DNA of 64,000 bases from Leptotrichia trevisanii DSM 22070. GTDB taxonomy: Bacteria; Fusobacteriota; Fusobacteriia; Fusobacteriales; Leptotrichiaceae. Each line of letters starts with the position of its first letter. Position 1 is the stretch's first letter. Location of the stretch: contig NZ_KI519443.1 of NCBI RefSeq assembly GCF_000482505.1, positions 62,001 through 126,000 of the forward strand, read 5' to 3'. Below the pieces are notes generated by a model that worked only from the letters and a program-made list of their open reading frames with translations, was not told where the DNA came from and searched no databases. Shown in pieces: positions 1 through 11,800 of this stretch. Made by a program: the position numbers and the translations under genes.

Positions 1-141
1 GTAAAAGTTTTTATCTTCATCTAATGAAATAAAAGGTGCATCCCTATCATCTTTTTCCTTTCCACTTCCTATGTGCAAAGCTGTTTTTACTGTTAATTCT
101 CCTGTTATTACATATTTATTTTTAAATGTTGAAAAATCCAT
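1..141 (-). CDS. Csm3-like RAMP protein of a type III CRISPR complex (partial)
   Basis: Only the first 47 codons are inside the window; the gene continues beyond base 1. The ATG at 141-139 is preceded by a strong GGAGGT ribosome site. The N-terminus reads as a RAMP first strand and glycine loop: residues 10-23 are YVITGELTVKTALH followed by IGSGKE. This is the usual opening of Csm3/Cmr4-type backbone subunits, which coat crRNA in type III complexes and cut target RNA. It lies 73 bp downstream of the preceding gene on the same strand and probably shares the transcript from cas6. The exact subunit cannot be named without the rest of the gene. Confidence 0.7.
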   Translation of the reverse strand, partial: MDFSTFKNKYVITGELTVKTALHIGSGKEKDDRDAPFISLDEDKNFY

Positions 142-214
142 TATTTTTTACCTCCATTTTTTCTAAAAATCTTAATTTGGGAACAACCATGCTGTTGAAC
201 AATTTATTACTTCT

Positions 215-811
215 TCAATTTTTCATTTTTTCATCAATTCTTTTTTTACCTAAAATATATAGCAAATATCCTTCAATAATTTTTAATCTTACTTCAGTTT
301 CCTCTTTTATTTCTTTTTTTAAAATTTCATCTGATTTTATAGATTTTACATTATCTACTACTAAATTTTCTACTTCAAATTCTCCTATTTTTTTCTTTTC
401 TATTTTCATTTCATTTTTTAACTTACCTTTTGAAATTTGACAACAAAATTCATTCCAGATAAAAATATAAAATTTTACTGCATATTTTCTTTCTAATTGT
501 TTTTCAATAAATTTTTTTAATTTATCTTCTGCATCAAAAAAACCATAATCATTTTCTTTAACAAAATTATAAAATCTATTAAATTGTGCCAAATTTAAAA
601 CTTTTTTCTTATCTTCCTTATTTTTTTCTATTTCATCAAAAATTTTTTTAAAATTAGCATTCTTTTCATAGTCACTCAATATTTTTTCTCTCAATTCTTT
701 TTCATAAATTCTCAGTTGTTCCTTCAATTGTTCTTCTGATTCTTCTTTTCTTTTCCCTTTAATATCTTCCTTCTCTTTTCTTTTTCTTATAGGTACAAAA
801 TTATTATTCAT
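215..811 (-). CDS. Charged helical protein of the type III cas operon, unrecognised
   Basis: A 198-residue protein extremely rich in Lys and Glu, predicted mostly helical, with no signal peptide or membrane segment. I chose the ATG at 811 because GGAGGGGG lies just upstream; an in-frame ATG at 823 has no ribosome site. The start overlaps the end of the fused RAMP gene by 8 bp, which suggests translational coupling. I do not recognise a family. A helical protein inside a type III operon that shows no separate small subunit could be the Csm2/Cmr5 (Cas11) equivalent. Residues near 75-85, with an LAQFNRFYNFV stretch, loosely recall Csm2. That is a guess from context, not a homology call. Confidence 0.6.
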   Translation of the reverse strand: MNNNFVPIRKRKEKEDIKGKRKEESEEQLKEQLRIYEKELREKILSDYEKNANFKKIFDEIEKNKEDKKKVLNLAQFNRFYNFVKENDYGFFDAEDKLKKFIEKQLERKYAVKFYIFIWNEFCCQISKGKLKNEMKIEKKKIGEFEVENLVVDNVKSIKSDEILKKEIKEETEVRLKIIEGYLLYILGKKRIDEKMKN

Positions 812-2681
812 TTCCCCCTCCATTCACTTTAAATTCTCTCTCACTACAAATTTTTACTCTTCCAAATCCTTCATTTCTTCTAAGTCCAATTCCATCTTTT
901 TCTATTTTTTCCAGCTCTTCCAAAATTCCCTCAAAATCCTCATTGTCAATACAATAAGAAATTACACTTCCTTGAGTTATAACTATTTCGTCCATTTTTC
1001 TCATATTGTTCACAATGTTATAACCTCTCAATTTCTCAACATTCACAAAAGTTCTTCTATTATTCAAAATTAACCTTTTCCTAAATTCTCCAAATAATAT
1101 TAAAATTTGCTCTCCAACATTGCTAACCTCGTTAAATGGCAAAATCATATCTGAAAGAAAATCAAATGTTATCAATTTTTGTTTTCCTTCTTTTAATAAC
1201 TTGTCTTTATCATAAACTTTTTCTTTTTTATTTTCCTCTTTTTTACTATTTTCCTTGTCAAATCTTAAAAAATCTTCTCTAATTTGATTATTTAATTTTG
1301 AAATTCTCTCTCTAATACTTATACCTTGCTTTTCAGAGTATTTTTCAAACTTAATTTCTACTTTTCCAAATCCTTTTGTTTTATACTTCCCAATTTTTAA
1401 TTCATATTCCTTCCCAATTTCAAATAATCCTTTTGGAATTTCCACATTCCCTTTAAAAAAAACTTCTTCCTTATTTGCTACATTAGTCAAATCTGTATAT
1501 TCTGTACTAAATAACAAACTTTCTTCTGTAGTTCGTGTTTTTTCATCAATTTTTATGCTTAATTCTGTTCCCGTTGCATTCAATAACACTAATGAATCCC
1601 TTTCTAATTTTATCCCATTTTCATCTTTTTTATTCACTTTATATTCTTTCATTACACTAACTGCTTTATCTATCTTTTTATATTCATCTGCTTCAACAGG
1701 ATATTTTGTTTTAAATCCACTAGCTAATTTGAATTCTTCTTTCTCATCTCCACCTTTTTTCACAATTTTTTTCACTTCAGCAATTTTTATTTTCAGTAAA
1801 TCTTCAATTTTGAAATTATTATCTAGTCCATATTGAATAATTGCTCCTCTTATTGAAGATCCTTGCAAAGAATTTCTTAATTCAACTTCGTTTTGTCTGA
1901 CTTTTCCTTGAAATACCGAAAGTTCTAAAAAATTCAAAGTATAGTTATATTTTTTTAATTCTTTTAATTTTTTTGACTCTGTTTTTTTAGGTTTATTTTT
2001 TAATATAATTTCCAATAATCTCTCTATTGTTTCAAATCTATCATTTTCTTTTTCTAAAGTTTCATGTTTCTTATCAATTTCTACCGAAGTAACCCGAAGT
2101 TCAACTTTTCCCAGTCCTCTCGATTTCAGTCCTCCAATTTTATCAATATGCAAAAAACTTGCCAGCAAAAATTTTAAATTTTTTTCTAAATTTGTCTCAT
2201 CTTCATTTTTTTCAAAAAAATTATCACTTATTTCAAAATTTCCTGCAAAAACGTTTTTTGATTTTACAAATTCGTAATTAAATAATGAGTTATCTTCTGC
2301 TACTCTAGTTTTTCTATTAATTTTTACACCATATCTATCCCCAATTTTATGATTAATTTCCTCTTGATTTTTTTCCGTTTTTAATTTTAAATCTGAGAAT
2401 CTAATTTTGCTTGGATTATTACCTTCACTTCCAAAATATTTTTCTACAAATTTTTCTCCAGTTAAACTGTCTCCAAAATATTTTTCACTATTCCCAGCAA
2501 AAGCATTTCTAAATTCCAAAACTTTTCCTCTAAAAATCCCTTTTATATGTTTTGCTGAAAAATACGGCATTCCGTTTTTATCTCTTTTCACTTCTACATC
2601 AATTTCTTTTCCGATTGTCCCAGTTTCAGCTGTACTTACTGGTGTCAATAATTTCGCTTCATATCCTATTTTAATTCCCAC
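804..2681 (-). CDS. Fused multi-RAMP type III effector subunit, Csx10-like
   Basis: A 625-residue protein carrying three RAMP-type glycine-rich loops: GGLKSRGLGKVEL near residue 190, GKYKTKGFGKVEI near 430 and GIGLRRNEGFGRV near 605. The N-terminus also has the RAMP strand and MPYFSAKHIKGIFRG loop. RAMP folds bind crRNA in type III complexes. The C-terminal GLRRNEGFGR signature is typical of Csx10 (Cas5 group) of subtype III-D. The start is GTG with GGAGG about 9 bases upstream, and it overlaps the cas10 end by 11 bp. Three RAMP-like units in one chain make it longer than an ordinary Csx10, so it probably supplies several subunits at once. Naming it Csx10 rests on motifs only. Confidence 0.75.
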   Translation of the reverse strand: MGIKIGYEAKLLTPVSTAETGTIGKEIDVEVKRDKNGMPYFSAKHIKGIFRGKVLEFRNAFAGNSEKYFGDSLTGEKFVEKYFGSEGNNPSKIRFSDLKLKTEKNQEEINHKIGDRYGVKINRKTRVAEDNSLFNYEFVKSKNVFAGNFEISDNFFEKNEDETNLEKNLKFLLASFLHIDKIGGLKSRGLGKVELRVTSVEIDKKHETLEKENDRFETIERLLEIILKNKPKKTESKKLKELKKYNYTLNFLELSVFQGKVRQNEVELRNSLQGSSIRGAIIQYGLDNNFKIEDLLKIKIAEVKKIVKKGGDEKEEFKLASGFKTKYPVEADEYKKIDKAVSVMKEYKVNKKDENGIKLERDSLVLLNATGTELSIKIDEKTRTTEESLLFSTEYTDLTNVANKEEVFFKGNVEIPKGLFEIGKEYELKIGKYKTKGFGKVEIKFEKYSEKQGISIRERISKLNNQIREDFLRFDKENSKKEENKKEKVYDKDKLLKEGKQKLITFDFLSDMILPFNEVSNVGEQILILFGEFRKRLILNNRRTFVNVEKLRGYNIVNNMRKMDEIVITQGSVISYCIDNEDFEGILEELEKIEKDGIGLRRNEGFGRVKICSEREFKVNGGGNE

Positions 2682-4653
2682 TCTTATTATCCTCCTTTTC
2701 TAAAGATTTTTCATCCTTTTGAATAAAATCATAAATCTCTAACACATCAAAAATATTATCAAAAAGTTTCTTAAATTCCTTATTTTCATTATTAAAATCT
2801 AATTTCATCTTATCTTTTATTCCCCATAATTTATTCAAAACTTGAATATCTTCCTCGCTCATTTTAGATAAAATATTTATTGATTCCATAATTTTTTCAT
2901 TATCAGTTTTCGTTTCATCTTTTTTTAAATCATAAATATATCGAATTTTTGTATTCGGAAAATTTTCTTTTTTTAAATCTTTTACATTTTCAATAAGTTT
3001 GTCAATACTTTCAGAAACATCATCATCTATTTTGTTAATGCTATATGGCCTTTTTGAAATATGTAATTTATTTTCATTTTTTTTATTATCAAATTTATCA
3101 AACCATTTTTTTCTATACCCTTTTATATCAACATTTCCTTCATTACCAATTACCTGAAAATCAATATATCCCGTTCTTTTTGCTTTTTCATCTCTAATCT
3201 GATTTTCATTGTATCTTTTCCCTTTAGCCAATTTTTGCAACTTGAGTCCTTGCTCAAATAGTTGGAACATCGGTATTTTCCCTTTTGCAATAACAACTCC
3301 ACAAGAAGAAGTTATATTTTCTGAATTTTTCACTTCATTATTCTTATTTTCATTTTCAGTAAATTTGTTCATTTTCTCTTCAAACTGCTTTTGAAATTCT
3401 GCTGAAATTTCTAGTGCCAAATCCGCTGGAAATACTGCACAAACATCATCTCCACCAACAATCAGAAATTCTCCAATTACAGATTTTTCAATATTTTCCC
3501 CTTTTTCATCTTTCACAAATTTTCCATCTTTCAAAATCGGTTTTTTCTTCACAAATTTACCTTTTTCATACATTTCCTTAATAACTTCTTTCAACACATA
3601 TTTCGTATTTCTATCCAAAATAACACTAAATTTTCTCATAAATTTTAAATATTCTTCTTCAGTTGTATAAACTTTTTTTACATTTTTTAAAAAGTCTCCA
3701 AGTCCATCTCCATCACTATAAATAAACCCAATAAAATTATCACCTACAGCATAATCATCAATTTCAGTATTCAAATGAATATCATCTTTAAGAGCTTTCT
3801 TTATAATCGAATAAAATCCAATTTCATTCACATCATCTTTAATCATTTTATTAGAATACTTAATTTTTACTGCACTTTCTTCACTAATGTTCAATCCACT
3901 TTCTTTGATAACATTTTCAATTGCTTTTATCGTATCTTTTTTCTGTTTGTCAGTGTCATTCTGAAATTTCACTATTCCTTCACTATTTCTCTTTTCATTA
4001 TTTAATTTCCAATCATAACCACTTTTATGAATATCTATACTGTCTAAATCATTTTCTACACTTTTTATACTTTTCCAACTCACAACTGCTGGTTCCGTTC
4101 CCGACAAATCACACTTCACAGCAAACGGCAAATCAATATTTAACATTGGGAATCCTTCACTTTTTTTTTCAGCAGTCTTTTGTGCCAGCTCATCAATCGC
4201 ATCCCATATTTTTTCATCTTTTTCCATAGGATGAAACTCAGCTACCACTTTTGCACTCGGAGCAATTTCACTATAAAGTTCTTTTATCTCTTTACAAATA
4301 TTTTTAGCATCTTTTTCATTTTCAACCAAAAATTTAGCATTCCCCGCTCCAACATACAATATTCTTTTATCAATAGCACCATCTATTTTTTCGTCTACCT
4401 TTCTTAAAAATTCTTCATCATCACTAATATCATAAATTTTATCTACAAGCCCTTTTGTATTATATTCCAACCCGTACTTTCTCAATATTCTTGGCACTTC
4501 CACCTGATTCATATAATCCAAAAGATAACTCGCTCCTCTAATTAATTTCAATTTATTTGTTGAAAAAATAAAATCTTTTATTTTCACAGTTTCAATACTA
4601 ACTAAAAATTTATTTTCGTCCAATACTTCTTTGAATGTTTTATTTTTATCCAT
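2671..4653 (-). CDS. cas10: Cas10/Cmr2-like CRISPR polymerase subunit without HD domain
   Basis: A 660-residue large subunit of a type III complex. The palm polymerase motif GGDD is at residues 400-403 (FLIVGGDDVCAVF), and a first-palm element YSDGDGLGDFLK is at 312-323. The family uses GGDD to make cyclic oligoadenylates on target-RNA binding. The N-terminus starts directly with an IKDFIFSTNKL segment that in Cmr2 follows the HD nuclease, and no HD motif is visible, so target-activated DNase activity is probably absent. The start is the ATG at 4653, five bases after GGAG; a GTG at 4659 overlaps the ribosome site. It lies between cas6 and the fused RAMP gene. A cyclic-oligoadenylate effector nuclease would be expected outside the window. 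Confidence 0.88.
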   Translation of the reverse strand: MDKNKTFKEVLDENKFLVSIETVKIKDFIFSTNKLKLIRGASYLLDYMNQVEVPRILRKYGLEYNTKGLVDKIYDISDDEEFLRKVDEKIDGAIDKRILYVGAGNAKFLVENEKDAKNICKEIKELYSEIAPSAKVVAEFHPMEKDEKIWDAIDELAQKTAEKKSEGFPMLNIDLPFAVKCDLSGTEPAVVSWKSIKSVENDLDSIDIHKSGYDWKLNNEKRNSEGIVKFQNDTDKQKKDTIKAIENVIKESGLNISEESAVKIKYSNKMIKDDVNEIGFYSIIKKALKDDIHLNTEIDDYAVGDNFIGFIYSDGDGLGDFLKNVKKVYTTEEEYLKFMRKFSVILDRNTKYVLKEVIKEMYEKGKFVKKKPILKDGKFVKDEKGENIEKSVIGEFLIVGGDDVCAVFPADLALEISAEFQKQFEEKMNKFTENENKNNEVKNSENITSSCGVVIAKGKIPMFQLFEQGLKLQKLAKGKRYNENQIRDEKAKRTGYIDFQVIGNEGNVDIKGYRKKWFDKFDNKKNENKLHISKRPYSINKIDDDVSESIDKLIENVKDLKKENFPNTKIRYIYDLKKDETKTDNEKIMESINILSKMSEEDIQVLNKLWGIKDKMKLDFNNENKEFKKLFDNIFDVLEIYDFIQKDEKSLEKEDNKSGN

Positions 4654-4686
4654 TTCCACTCCTTAAAAATTTATTTTATTTTTTTA

Positions 4687-5439
4687 TTAATTTCTGATTA
4701 TCATTTCTCCAAAACCACATTCCCTAAATTCTCCCACTCCAGCATATTTCACATACTGAAGAAAACTCAAAAGCATTTGCCCATAATATCCTTGTAATAC
4801 AATTTCAATATCTCCTAAATATGCTTTTTTTATTTTGCTATTCAATAAATCCACTCTCTTTTCCCTGTACAATTCTCTTTTTACCGTGATCGAATTTAAA
4901 ATACTCTCTTTTAACCCTTCCATTTCAAATTCTACTTCATTTTTTACATTTTCCAAAATAATTTCCAATATTCTCTCAAATCCAAAAATAGATTTTTTAT
5001 TTATTAGAATAGGATTAACAATTTTTAAATTCACCTCTTCATAAAAATCAACTACTTCCGTATCCAAATTATCCAATTCTCTTTGTAAATCATATTCACC
5101 ACACCAAGTATTATTTTTTGTTACAATTCCGTCTAACCTAAAAATTCCTTCACCAATTATGATTTTTTCTTTATTTACAGCTATCTCAAATAATCGCTTT
5201 TGTAAATTAGAAAAAACCTTTTGCGATTTAGTTACCACCCTAATTCTACATTTTTTATCTTTCTTCAATTGAATCATTTGATTAAAAAACTCTCCAAAAA
5301 TATTAGAAACCCTCAGTTCTTCCTTTTTTTCGATTCCTAACACCCCAGCTAATTTTTCATAAATCATAAAACTATACATTCCTGTATTATCTATTATTTT
5401 ATCTTCCATTGTAGAAAGTTCTAAAATTACACTATTCAC
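4687..5439 (-). CDS. cas6: Cas6-like CRISPR repeat endoribonuclease
   Basis: A 250-residue RAMP protein, the normal size for Cas6, which cuts pre-crRNA within repeats. The C-terminal glycine-rich motif AGVGEFRECGFGEM (about 233-246) is diagnostic of Cas6, and a preceding YYGQMLLSFLQYVKYAG helix fits the family. The start is GTG at 5439, with AAGGGG six bases upstream. It is the first gene of the minus-strand type III operon, 33 bp ahead of cas10. No repeat array is visible beside it, so the array it processes must lie elsewhere. The N-terminal catalytic residues are poorly conserved in this family and cannot be assigned by eye. Confidence 0.8.
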   Translation of the reverse strand: MNSVILELSTMEDKIIDNTGMYSFMIYEKLAGVLGIEKKEELRVSNIFGEFFNQMIQLKKDKKCRIRVVTKSQKVFSNLQKRLFEIAVNKEKIIIGEGIFRLDGIVTKNNTWCGEYDLQRELDNLDTEVVDFYEEVNLKIVNPILINKKSIFGFERILEIILENVKNEVEFEMEGLKESILNSITVKRELYREKRVDLLNSKIKKAYLGDIEIVLQGYYGQMLLSFLQYVKYAGVGEFRECGFGEMIIRN

Positions 5440-5798
5440 TTATTTCCCCTTCTTAATTAGAATTTATACTTTTTATTCTCTTAGTAATTTCTGTTTTTAC
5501 AATATAATTTGTACCATATTTTTTAAGAAATAACAATCTTTTACAAATATTATTTTAAAGAATTTTTTTATTATCTTAATTAATCTTTATATTTTTCTCT
5601 TCCTCTTTTCATTATAATCCTATTATATATTGTATCTATAACCTATTCTGAAGAATATTTAACCTATTTTTTATTCCTTATTTTAATAGATATTCTACCT
5701 TTACCCGTTCTACAGAAAAAACTTTGTTTATCATTATTACAGATATTTTTCAGATATTTCGTCTTGTTGATAGTATTTTTACAAAAGCAATATTTTCA
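5440..5798. other. Intergenic upstream of cas6; no array or gene seen
   Basis: About 360 bp of AT-rich sequence between the cas6 start and the terminator of the first autotransporter. I see no regularly spaced repeats, so no CRISPR array or leader. The cas operon promoter should be here, but no hexamer pair stands out. Confidence 0.5.
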
Positions 5799-5838
5799 AA
5801 AAAAAAGAACAGCAAAAATTAAATTTCACTGTTCTTAG
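5799..5838 (-). terminator. Intrinsic terminator of the first autotransporter gene
   Basis: A perfect 8-bp stem pairs AAGAACAG at 5806-5813 with CTGTTCTT at 5830-5837. On the minus strand it is followed by a run of about nine T. It lies 47 bp past the stop codon of the gene ending at 5885. Confidence 0.85.
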
Positions 5839-5884
5839 TTATTCAAGTTAATTTCTTAACTTAAATTCTTGAGGATTTTATAAG

Positions 5885-8800
5885 TTAGTAAATGGCTCTG
5901 AATCCGATCCCACTTCTGACATTCTTACCTTTAGTGTCGTACCCTGCATTTACTGTTACTCCAAATCTTGTATTATCAATACCAAGGTTTAAGTCAAATT
6001 TACCGTTTCCACGTCTGTCATCTTTTTCTCCTCTTATTCTGAACCAATCAGCCGTTGTATATCTTACTCTTCCTCTATTGTTTACATCCCCAACTTTCCC
6101 TAGTTCACTTTCATAGGCAGCTGTTAATCCTAACGAAAGGTTCGTTCTTACTGCCATTGGTTGAACATATTTAAATTCCATTCCAACTTCTGGTTTAACT
6201 GAGAAGTAGTCATTTCCTTTTACTTCCAGTCTTATTTCCCCTCTATCCTCTTTTATGTTGTTAAATTTCCCATATTCCATTCTTAAAGCTCCATATGGAC
6301 GTAAATGAGTTCTTTCCCCCATTCTTATATCATATCCTAAATCTGTCTTAATTCCTGCTCCATAAGAATGATAATCGGATTTAGCCTGGAAGATTTCATT
6401 TACAACTAAATATCTACGTTTCATATCGTTAATTCCCGCAAATACATCTCCACCGATTGTCCATTGCAATGCTCCATTATGATCCTTTTTCGGCGACATT
6501 GTCTTGAATACTCCAGCTTTAAGTATAGTCTGATTTTCTTTTGAGTGTCCAATATCTTTAAATCGGAATCTATTTGTTACAGCTCCTGCATACCAACCAC
6601 TTGAGTTACCCATTTTAATTTTTTCATCTTCATGAACATAGGCCACTCCGTAAGCATTGCTTGTGTAGTTAATAATTCCGGCTGTATCTGAATTATACTC
6701 ATTTCTCATACCAAATACTTTAATTTTGTTATTTTGTTTAGATGGATTTCGCCAGTCGTGTTTTAAATAAGTAAATTCTTTATCCAGTAATGAAGCTGTT
6801 TCGTTGATTCTTTGCTGCGTATTTCCATATTGATGTCCCATCATTTCATCAAATGCCTGTTGTAATAGAATTCTTTCATTATTTCCTATACTATTCAATT
6901 TATCAAACAAATGTTTTTCCCTTGAACCGATAGCCTCTACACCGTATCTTTGTTCCAATCCATCAGTAAAGTTAAAAGTATCCCTCGTTGTTTTCTTATC
7001 TCCTGCAAATACTGTATACGGGATTTTTGTCAAATAGGCATTTCTTATTGTGTAGTCAGGCAATTGAGTTGCACTCGCCATCCAAGTTAATGACGCTGAA
7101 TAAATGGCCCATTTTTCTATTCCTGATGTTCTGATTGTATGATTGTATGGAGCTATTATATCTTGTCCCAGCTGAATTGTCTTATCATTTACATATTTTG
7201 TAGCTTCCACTCCAAATATCAAATCTGCTTCCTTCAAATAAGTCAATGCACCTAAATTATTTATTGGCCGAGTATAGTTAATACCTGATGTATCTACATA
7301 CATTCCAATTCCTGATGTTGATATTTCGTTAGGTTTTTTATTTGGTACATTTACAACATGTACTACTTTAGGAGTCTGTCTTACACCATTTACAGTTATT
7401 GTAGCATCTCTTGCTCCTGCCGGTGCATCAATTTTGACTTTATCAATTCCAAAGTCACCTATTGTTTTTGATAAATCTGCCGCTTTTACATCTTTTACCT
7501 TTTGTGCTCCTCCAGTGGCTGTTATGTTTATTTCACCACGGTTTATAACGGTTGCACCCACAAGAAGTAATCCATATCCGCCTTCCGCATTGATGTTTAT
7601 TGTTCCTCTGTTATCCAGTATTCCTTTTACAACTGCTATTCCTATTTGTCTTTTATTATTTGAACCAACTGTTGTAATTGTACCTGTATTGATGGCTCTT
7701 GCTCCATTTTCAACAAACATTCCTATATTTCGTTTATTTCCGCTAAGTTCTATTCTGTTGGCATTCCAAGCAACTGAACCTGCTCCTGTGGCATACATTC
7801 CTATGCTGTCAGGTTTTGTAACTCTTATTATTCCGTGATTTTCTACATTTCCAAGCCCTCTTGTAACTTTATTTCCTGAACCAGCTGGAGATTCTTCACT
7901 GTATCCTGCGGCCATTCCTATTCCATATTTTCTATTATTAGGATCTGTCATTACATCTGAACCTGAAACATCTATTGTTCCATAATTCTTTATTGCATTA
8001 GGTGTAGTTGTGGCTCCTTTTGTATAGCTGTAGGCCCCAACATTTCCTATTCCATTTCTAAAGTCTATGTTTCCTCTATTTTCAACAGAACCCGAAGCAT
8101 AGATTCCATAATTTTCATTTCCGTTTGATTTTAAATTATTGTAGTTTGTTATAGTTCCTGTTTTATCTAACGAATAAGTGAAAACAGAATTATTGTTCAA
8201 AGTGATTTTTCCTGTTGTTCCAGCTTTCCCTGTTCTAACGGTATTTCCCTGTCCTGTCATAACATATCCTAATGAACCGTCACCAATCGTCAACTTATCA
8301 GTATCACTTTCAAGAGTTCTGTTATTTCCAGCCAGATAAACACCTACTCCTTCTTGCTTATCTCCCAGTGATTTCCCAACAGAAACTTTTGCATCTTCTT
8401 CTATTTCAACTTTTCCTCTGTCAGAATAAACTCCTATTCCTCCATCTCCCGCCGAAGTTTCCGAAGCTACTCCACTCGGAACACCGCCTAATCTTACATT
8501 TCCACCGTATATTCCTATTGATTTCGCCCCCGCTTTTACTTTACCTTCATTAACAATATGACTATCCAGATTGTTTGCAGAATACATTCCTATACTTGGA
8601 CTTGCAGCCGAAGAAGAATCTCCTACTGTGATTTCCCCTTCATTTCTAACCTGATGAACTGGAGCATGCGTATTTTTTGCATTTTCAGAGTGCATTCCAA
8701 TGGACTGATCACCTGTCAATGTTATTTTACCTTCATTTACTATATCCCCATCTCCACCACTTTGGGACATTCCTATCGCCTTAACTCCTGTACTGATTAT

Positions 8801-11800
8801 TTTTCCAGTTGCCCTATTTGTTACTACATTATTTTCTGCACGCATTCCAACAGATTTTTCACCTATAGTTATTTCACCATAGTTGATTCCTCTACTATCT
8901 ATACCATATATTCCTGAACCATTTTTTCCAATAGTAATTTTACCACTATTTATCAAGTCTGAACCATTTTTCCCATATAAAGCAGACGATTGATCACCTG
9001 TCAATGATAATATTCCAGCATTTGATACAGGTGAATTGTCTGAATAAATCCCTGTTACTTTTTGATTTTTAGAAGTAATAACAGTTCCCGCTAATAAATT
9101 AATAGTTGAATTATTTGAATTTACAAATACAGTTTCATCATTGTTTATAGTTTTTGTATTTTCATAGTTTAACGTACTATTTTTCGTATTTATATATGTA
9201 TATTTCTTTGTAGAAGTTAATGTCAAATTATCTTTAAAATTAGTTCCAGAAGTAAATGTTCCACTTTCTAACAAATATGCAGCTGAACCATTTCCTGTTA
9301 TTGAAATATTCCCAGAATTTCCTAATAGTTTAGTATTGCCTTTTACTGAAAATCCTGCTGATTTTTCTCCTATCGTATGAGTTCCACCATTTATTGTTAT
9401 ATCTGAATCCTCTGCAGTTATTCCAACACTGGCATCATTAACGGATATATTTCCAGTTGAAGTCAATGTTCCCTTGTTCATCAGTATTCCAATGCTCTTT
9501 TTAGCTTGTGACAAGTCTATTGTTCCTGAATGGAAAACTTTTGAATCTGCTCTTGCTACTTTACTGTTATCGGCATATATTCCAAAGATATTTTCTTTTC
9601 CTGCAAGTCCTGTAATTTTACCTGCATTTTCAATATTTATATTTTTGCTCCAAGTGCTGACTGATGATTTTATGTTATTTTTACCCCAAATTCCTACTCC
9701 ATTTTTCCCAAGCTGGATTTCTCCAGTTGAAGAATTTTTCAAAATAGAATTGGAAGCTCCAAACAATCCTACACTTGTTTCTGTACTACCATTGGCTGCA
9801 TCCATTTTAATAAGCCCGTTATTTGTAGCTTGCCCAAAATCCACAACTACCGCTGTTGCACCTTTTTTAGAATAATTTATCGTTCCGTTATTTGTAACTT
9901 GTATAGTATCAGATTTCGTAGCCCCTTCAAAGTTAGCCTGAGCTATCACTTGATCAAGTTTTCCTGCGTCAGTCCCGCTTATAGTCTGATTTTTTGCCAC
10001 TGTAACAGACGAATTTATAAATTCTACCCTATAATAATCGTCTATCTTTGAACCACCAACACTTGTATGATTATCCAAATTAACATCTTTATTAACATTC
10101 AATGTCCCTTTAGAAACTTTATATGCCTTGTAATTTTTTCCAGACACTTCTACATGATTACCTAAATGTTTATTTATTGCATCTGGATCTACATCTGACA
10201 AATTAACAGCCGTTTTATTAGGCGACTTATTATCTAACACAAATAAAGTAGAATGTTCATCCAGTGACATTTTTAATTTTTTCCCTGATACAGAACCTCC
10301 AAACATACTGTTCAACTGGCTAGCAGTCGTTGTTCCTGAACCTGAACCCGGCGTAGTATCCCTAAAGTAGAATCCAGTCGCTCCATTTTTCAATTCAGCA
10401 GTCACATCATTTTGAAGCGAAAATTTACCATCAGTATTACTATAGTTTGTTACCCCACCTGTTACTGTCTTAGTGTAATTATAAAACATCAAAGTTCCTT
10501 CACCATCAGCTTCCAATGTTAACGCTTTAGAACCTCCTCCTAATTTTACAGTAGCTCCATCTGCAAAAAGCCCCAAAGCCTTGTTTTTAGCTGTTATAGT
10601 TCCAGAATATATATCTGTAACTGAGTCCTTTCCTTTTGCGTATAATGTTATTGCCCCTTCTCCAGAAGTAGCAATTTTCCCTTTATTTACAAACGTTCCT
10701 TGATTGTACACTCCTGTAACTTTATTTCCTGTTAAATCTATTTTTCCTTTATCGTCGTTTATACCACTTGAAGCCACCATATTTTTCTTAGCATCAGCAG
10801 GTTGCACTACCATTCCTAAAGTTCCTTCTAACTTAGCCTTTGTACTTCCTCCCGTGATTTCTCCCTTATTTAGAATTTCTCCACCATTTTGTGAGAACAT
10901 CCCAATTGCCTTTGTTGATTTACCTGTAAAATTTATTTTTGCAAGGTACACATTTTCGGCAACCGCTTTACTCTTACCATCCGAATTATTTGCAACCATT
11001 CCAATATTTCCTGTACTACCAGCTTGATCATCATTTATAGTAATTGTTCCTTTATTTATAGCTTTAGGCGTAAAAGTAGTAGCAGGGTCATCTGTAGTTA
11101 CTGCTCCCAAATCCACCCTCATACCAATATTTTTAGTTCCTGTAACTCTAATTTTAGCATTTTCCGTATTAGTAATATCGTCGTTGGCTTTTACTTTCAA
11201 AACCATTCCACTGTTACCTTGTCCACCTAAAACATGTATTGTTCCGCCATTAACATTCTTTACTAAATTATTATATGCTCTTATTGCTTTAGTTCCCTGC
11301 ATGCTGTTATCTTCTAATACAGCAATTCCTGATGAAAGAGATTGCTCTTCACCATTTCCTCCTGAAATATTTATCTGTCCTCTATTCTCAAATTTAGACT
11401 TATTATTACCTGCTCCTTCCAAAATTCTCGAAGAAAGTTTTAATCCATAACTTTTTATTCCACCTAATGATATTATTTTGTTTCCGCCAACACTTTCTCC
11501 ATTTATTACCTGTACCACCGTGTTAGGGGCACCTGCAGGTGGAGCATATACTTGTATTCCTATAGAACTATCTCCCTTAAATGAGATTACACCATTATTT
11601 ATTAAACGATAATAATTTGTAGTCGGTGATGGGTCATCTTTTTCATGAGTTAATATCATTCCTACTTTATACCCAGTATATCCTTTTTTCACCGTTATTT
11701 TTGTTTGCCCATAAGTTCCTGTCCCTTTTCCCCCAAGATTTGGAGCCAAATTCAAATCAAGTGATGAATTATTTCCAAACACTCCATTTAAAGCAGCATC

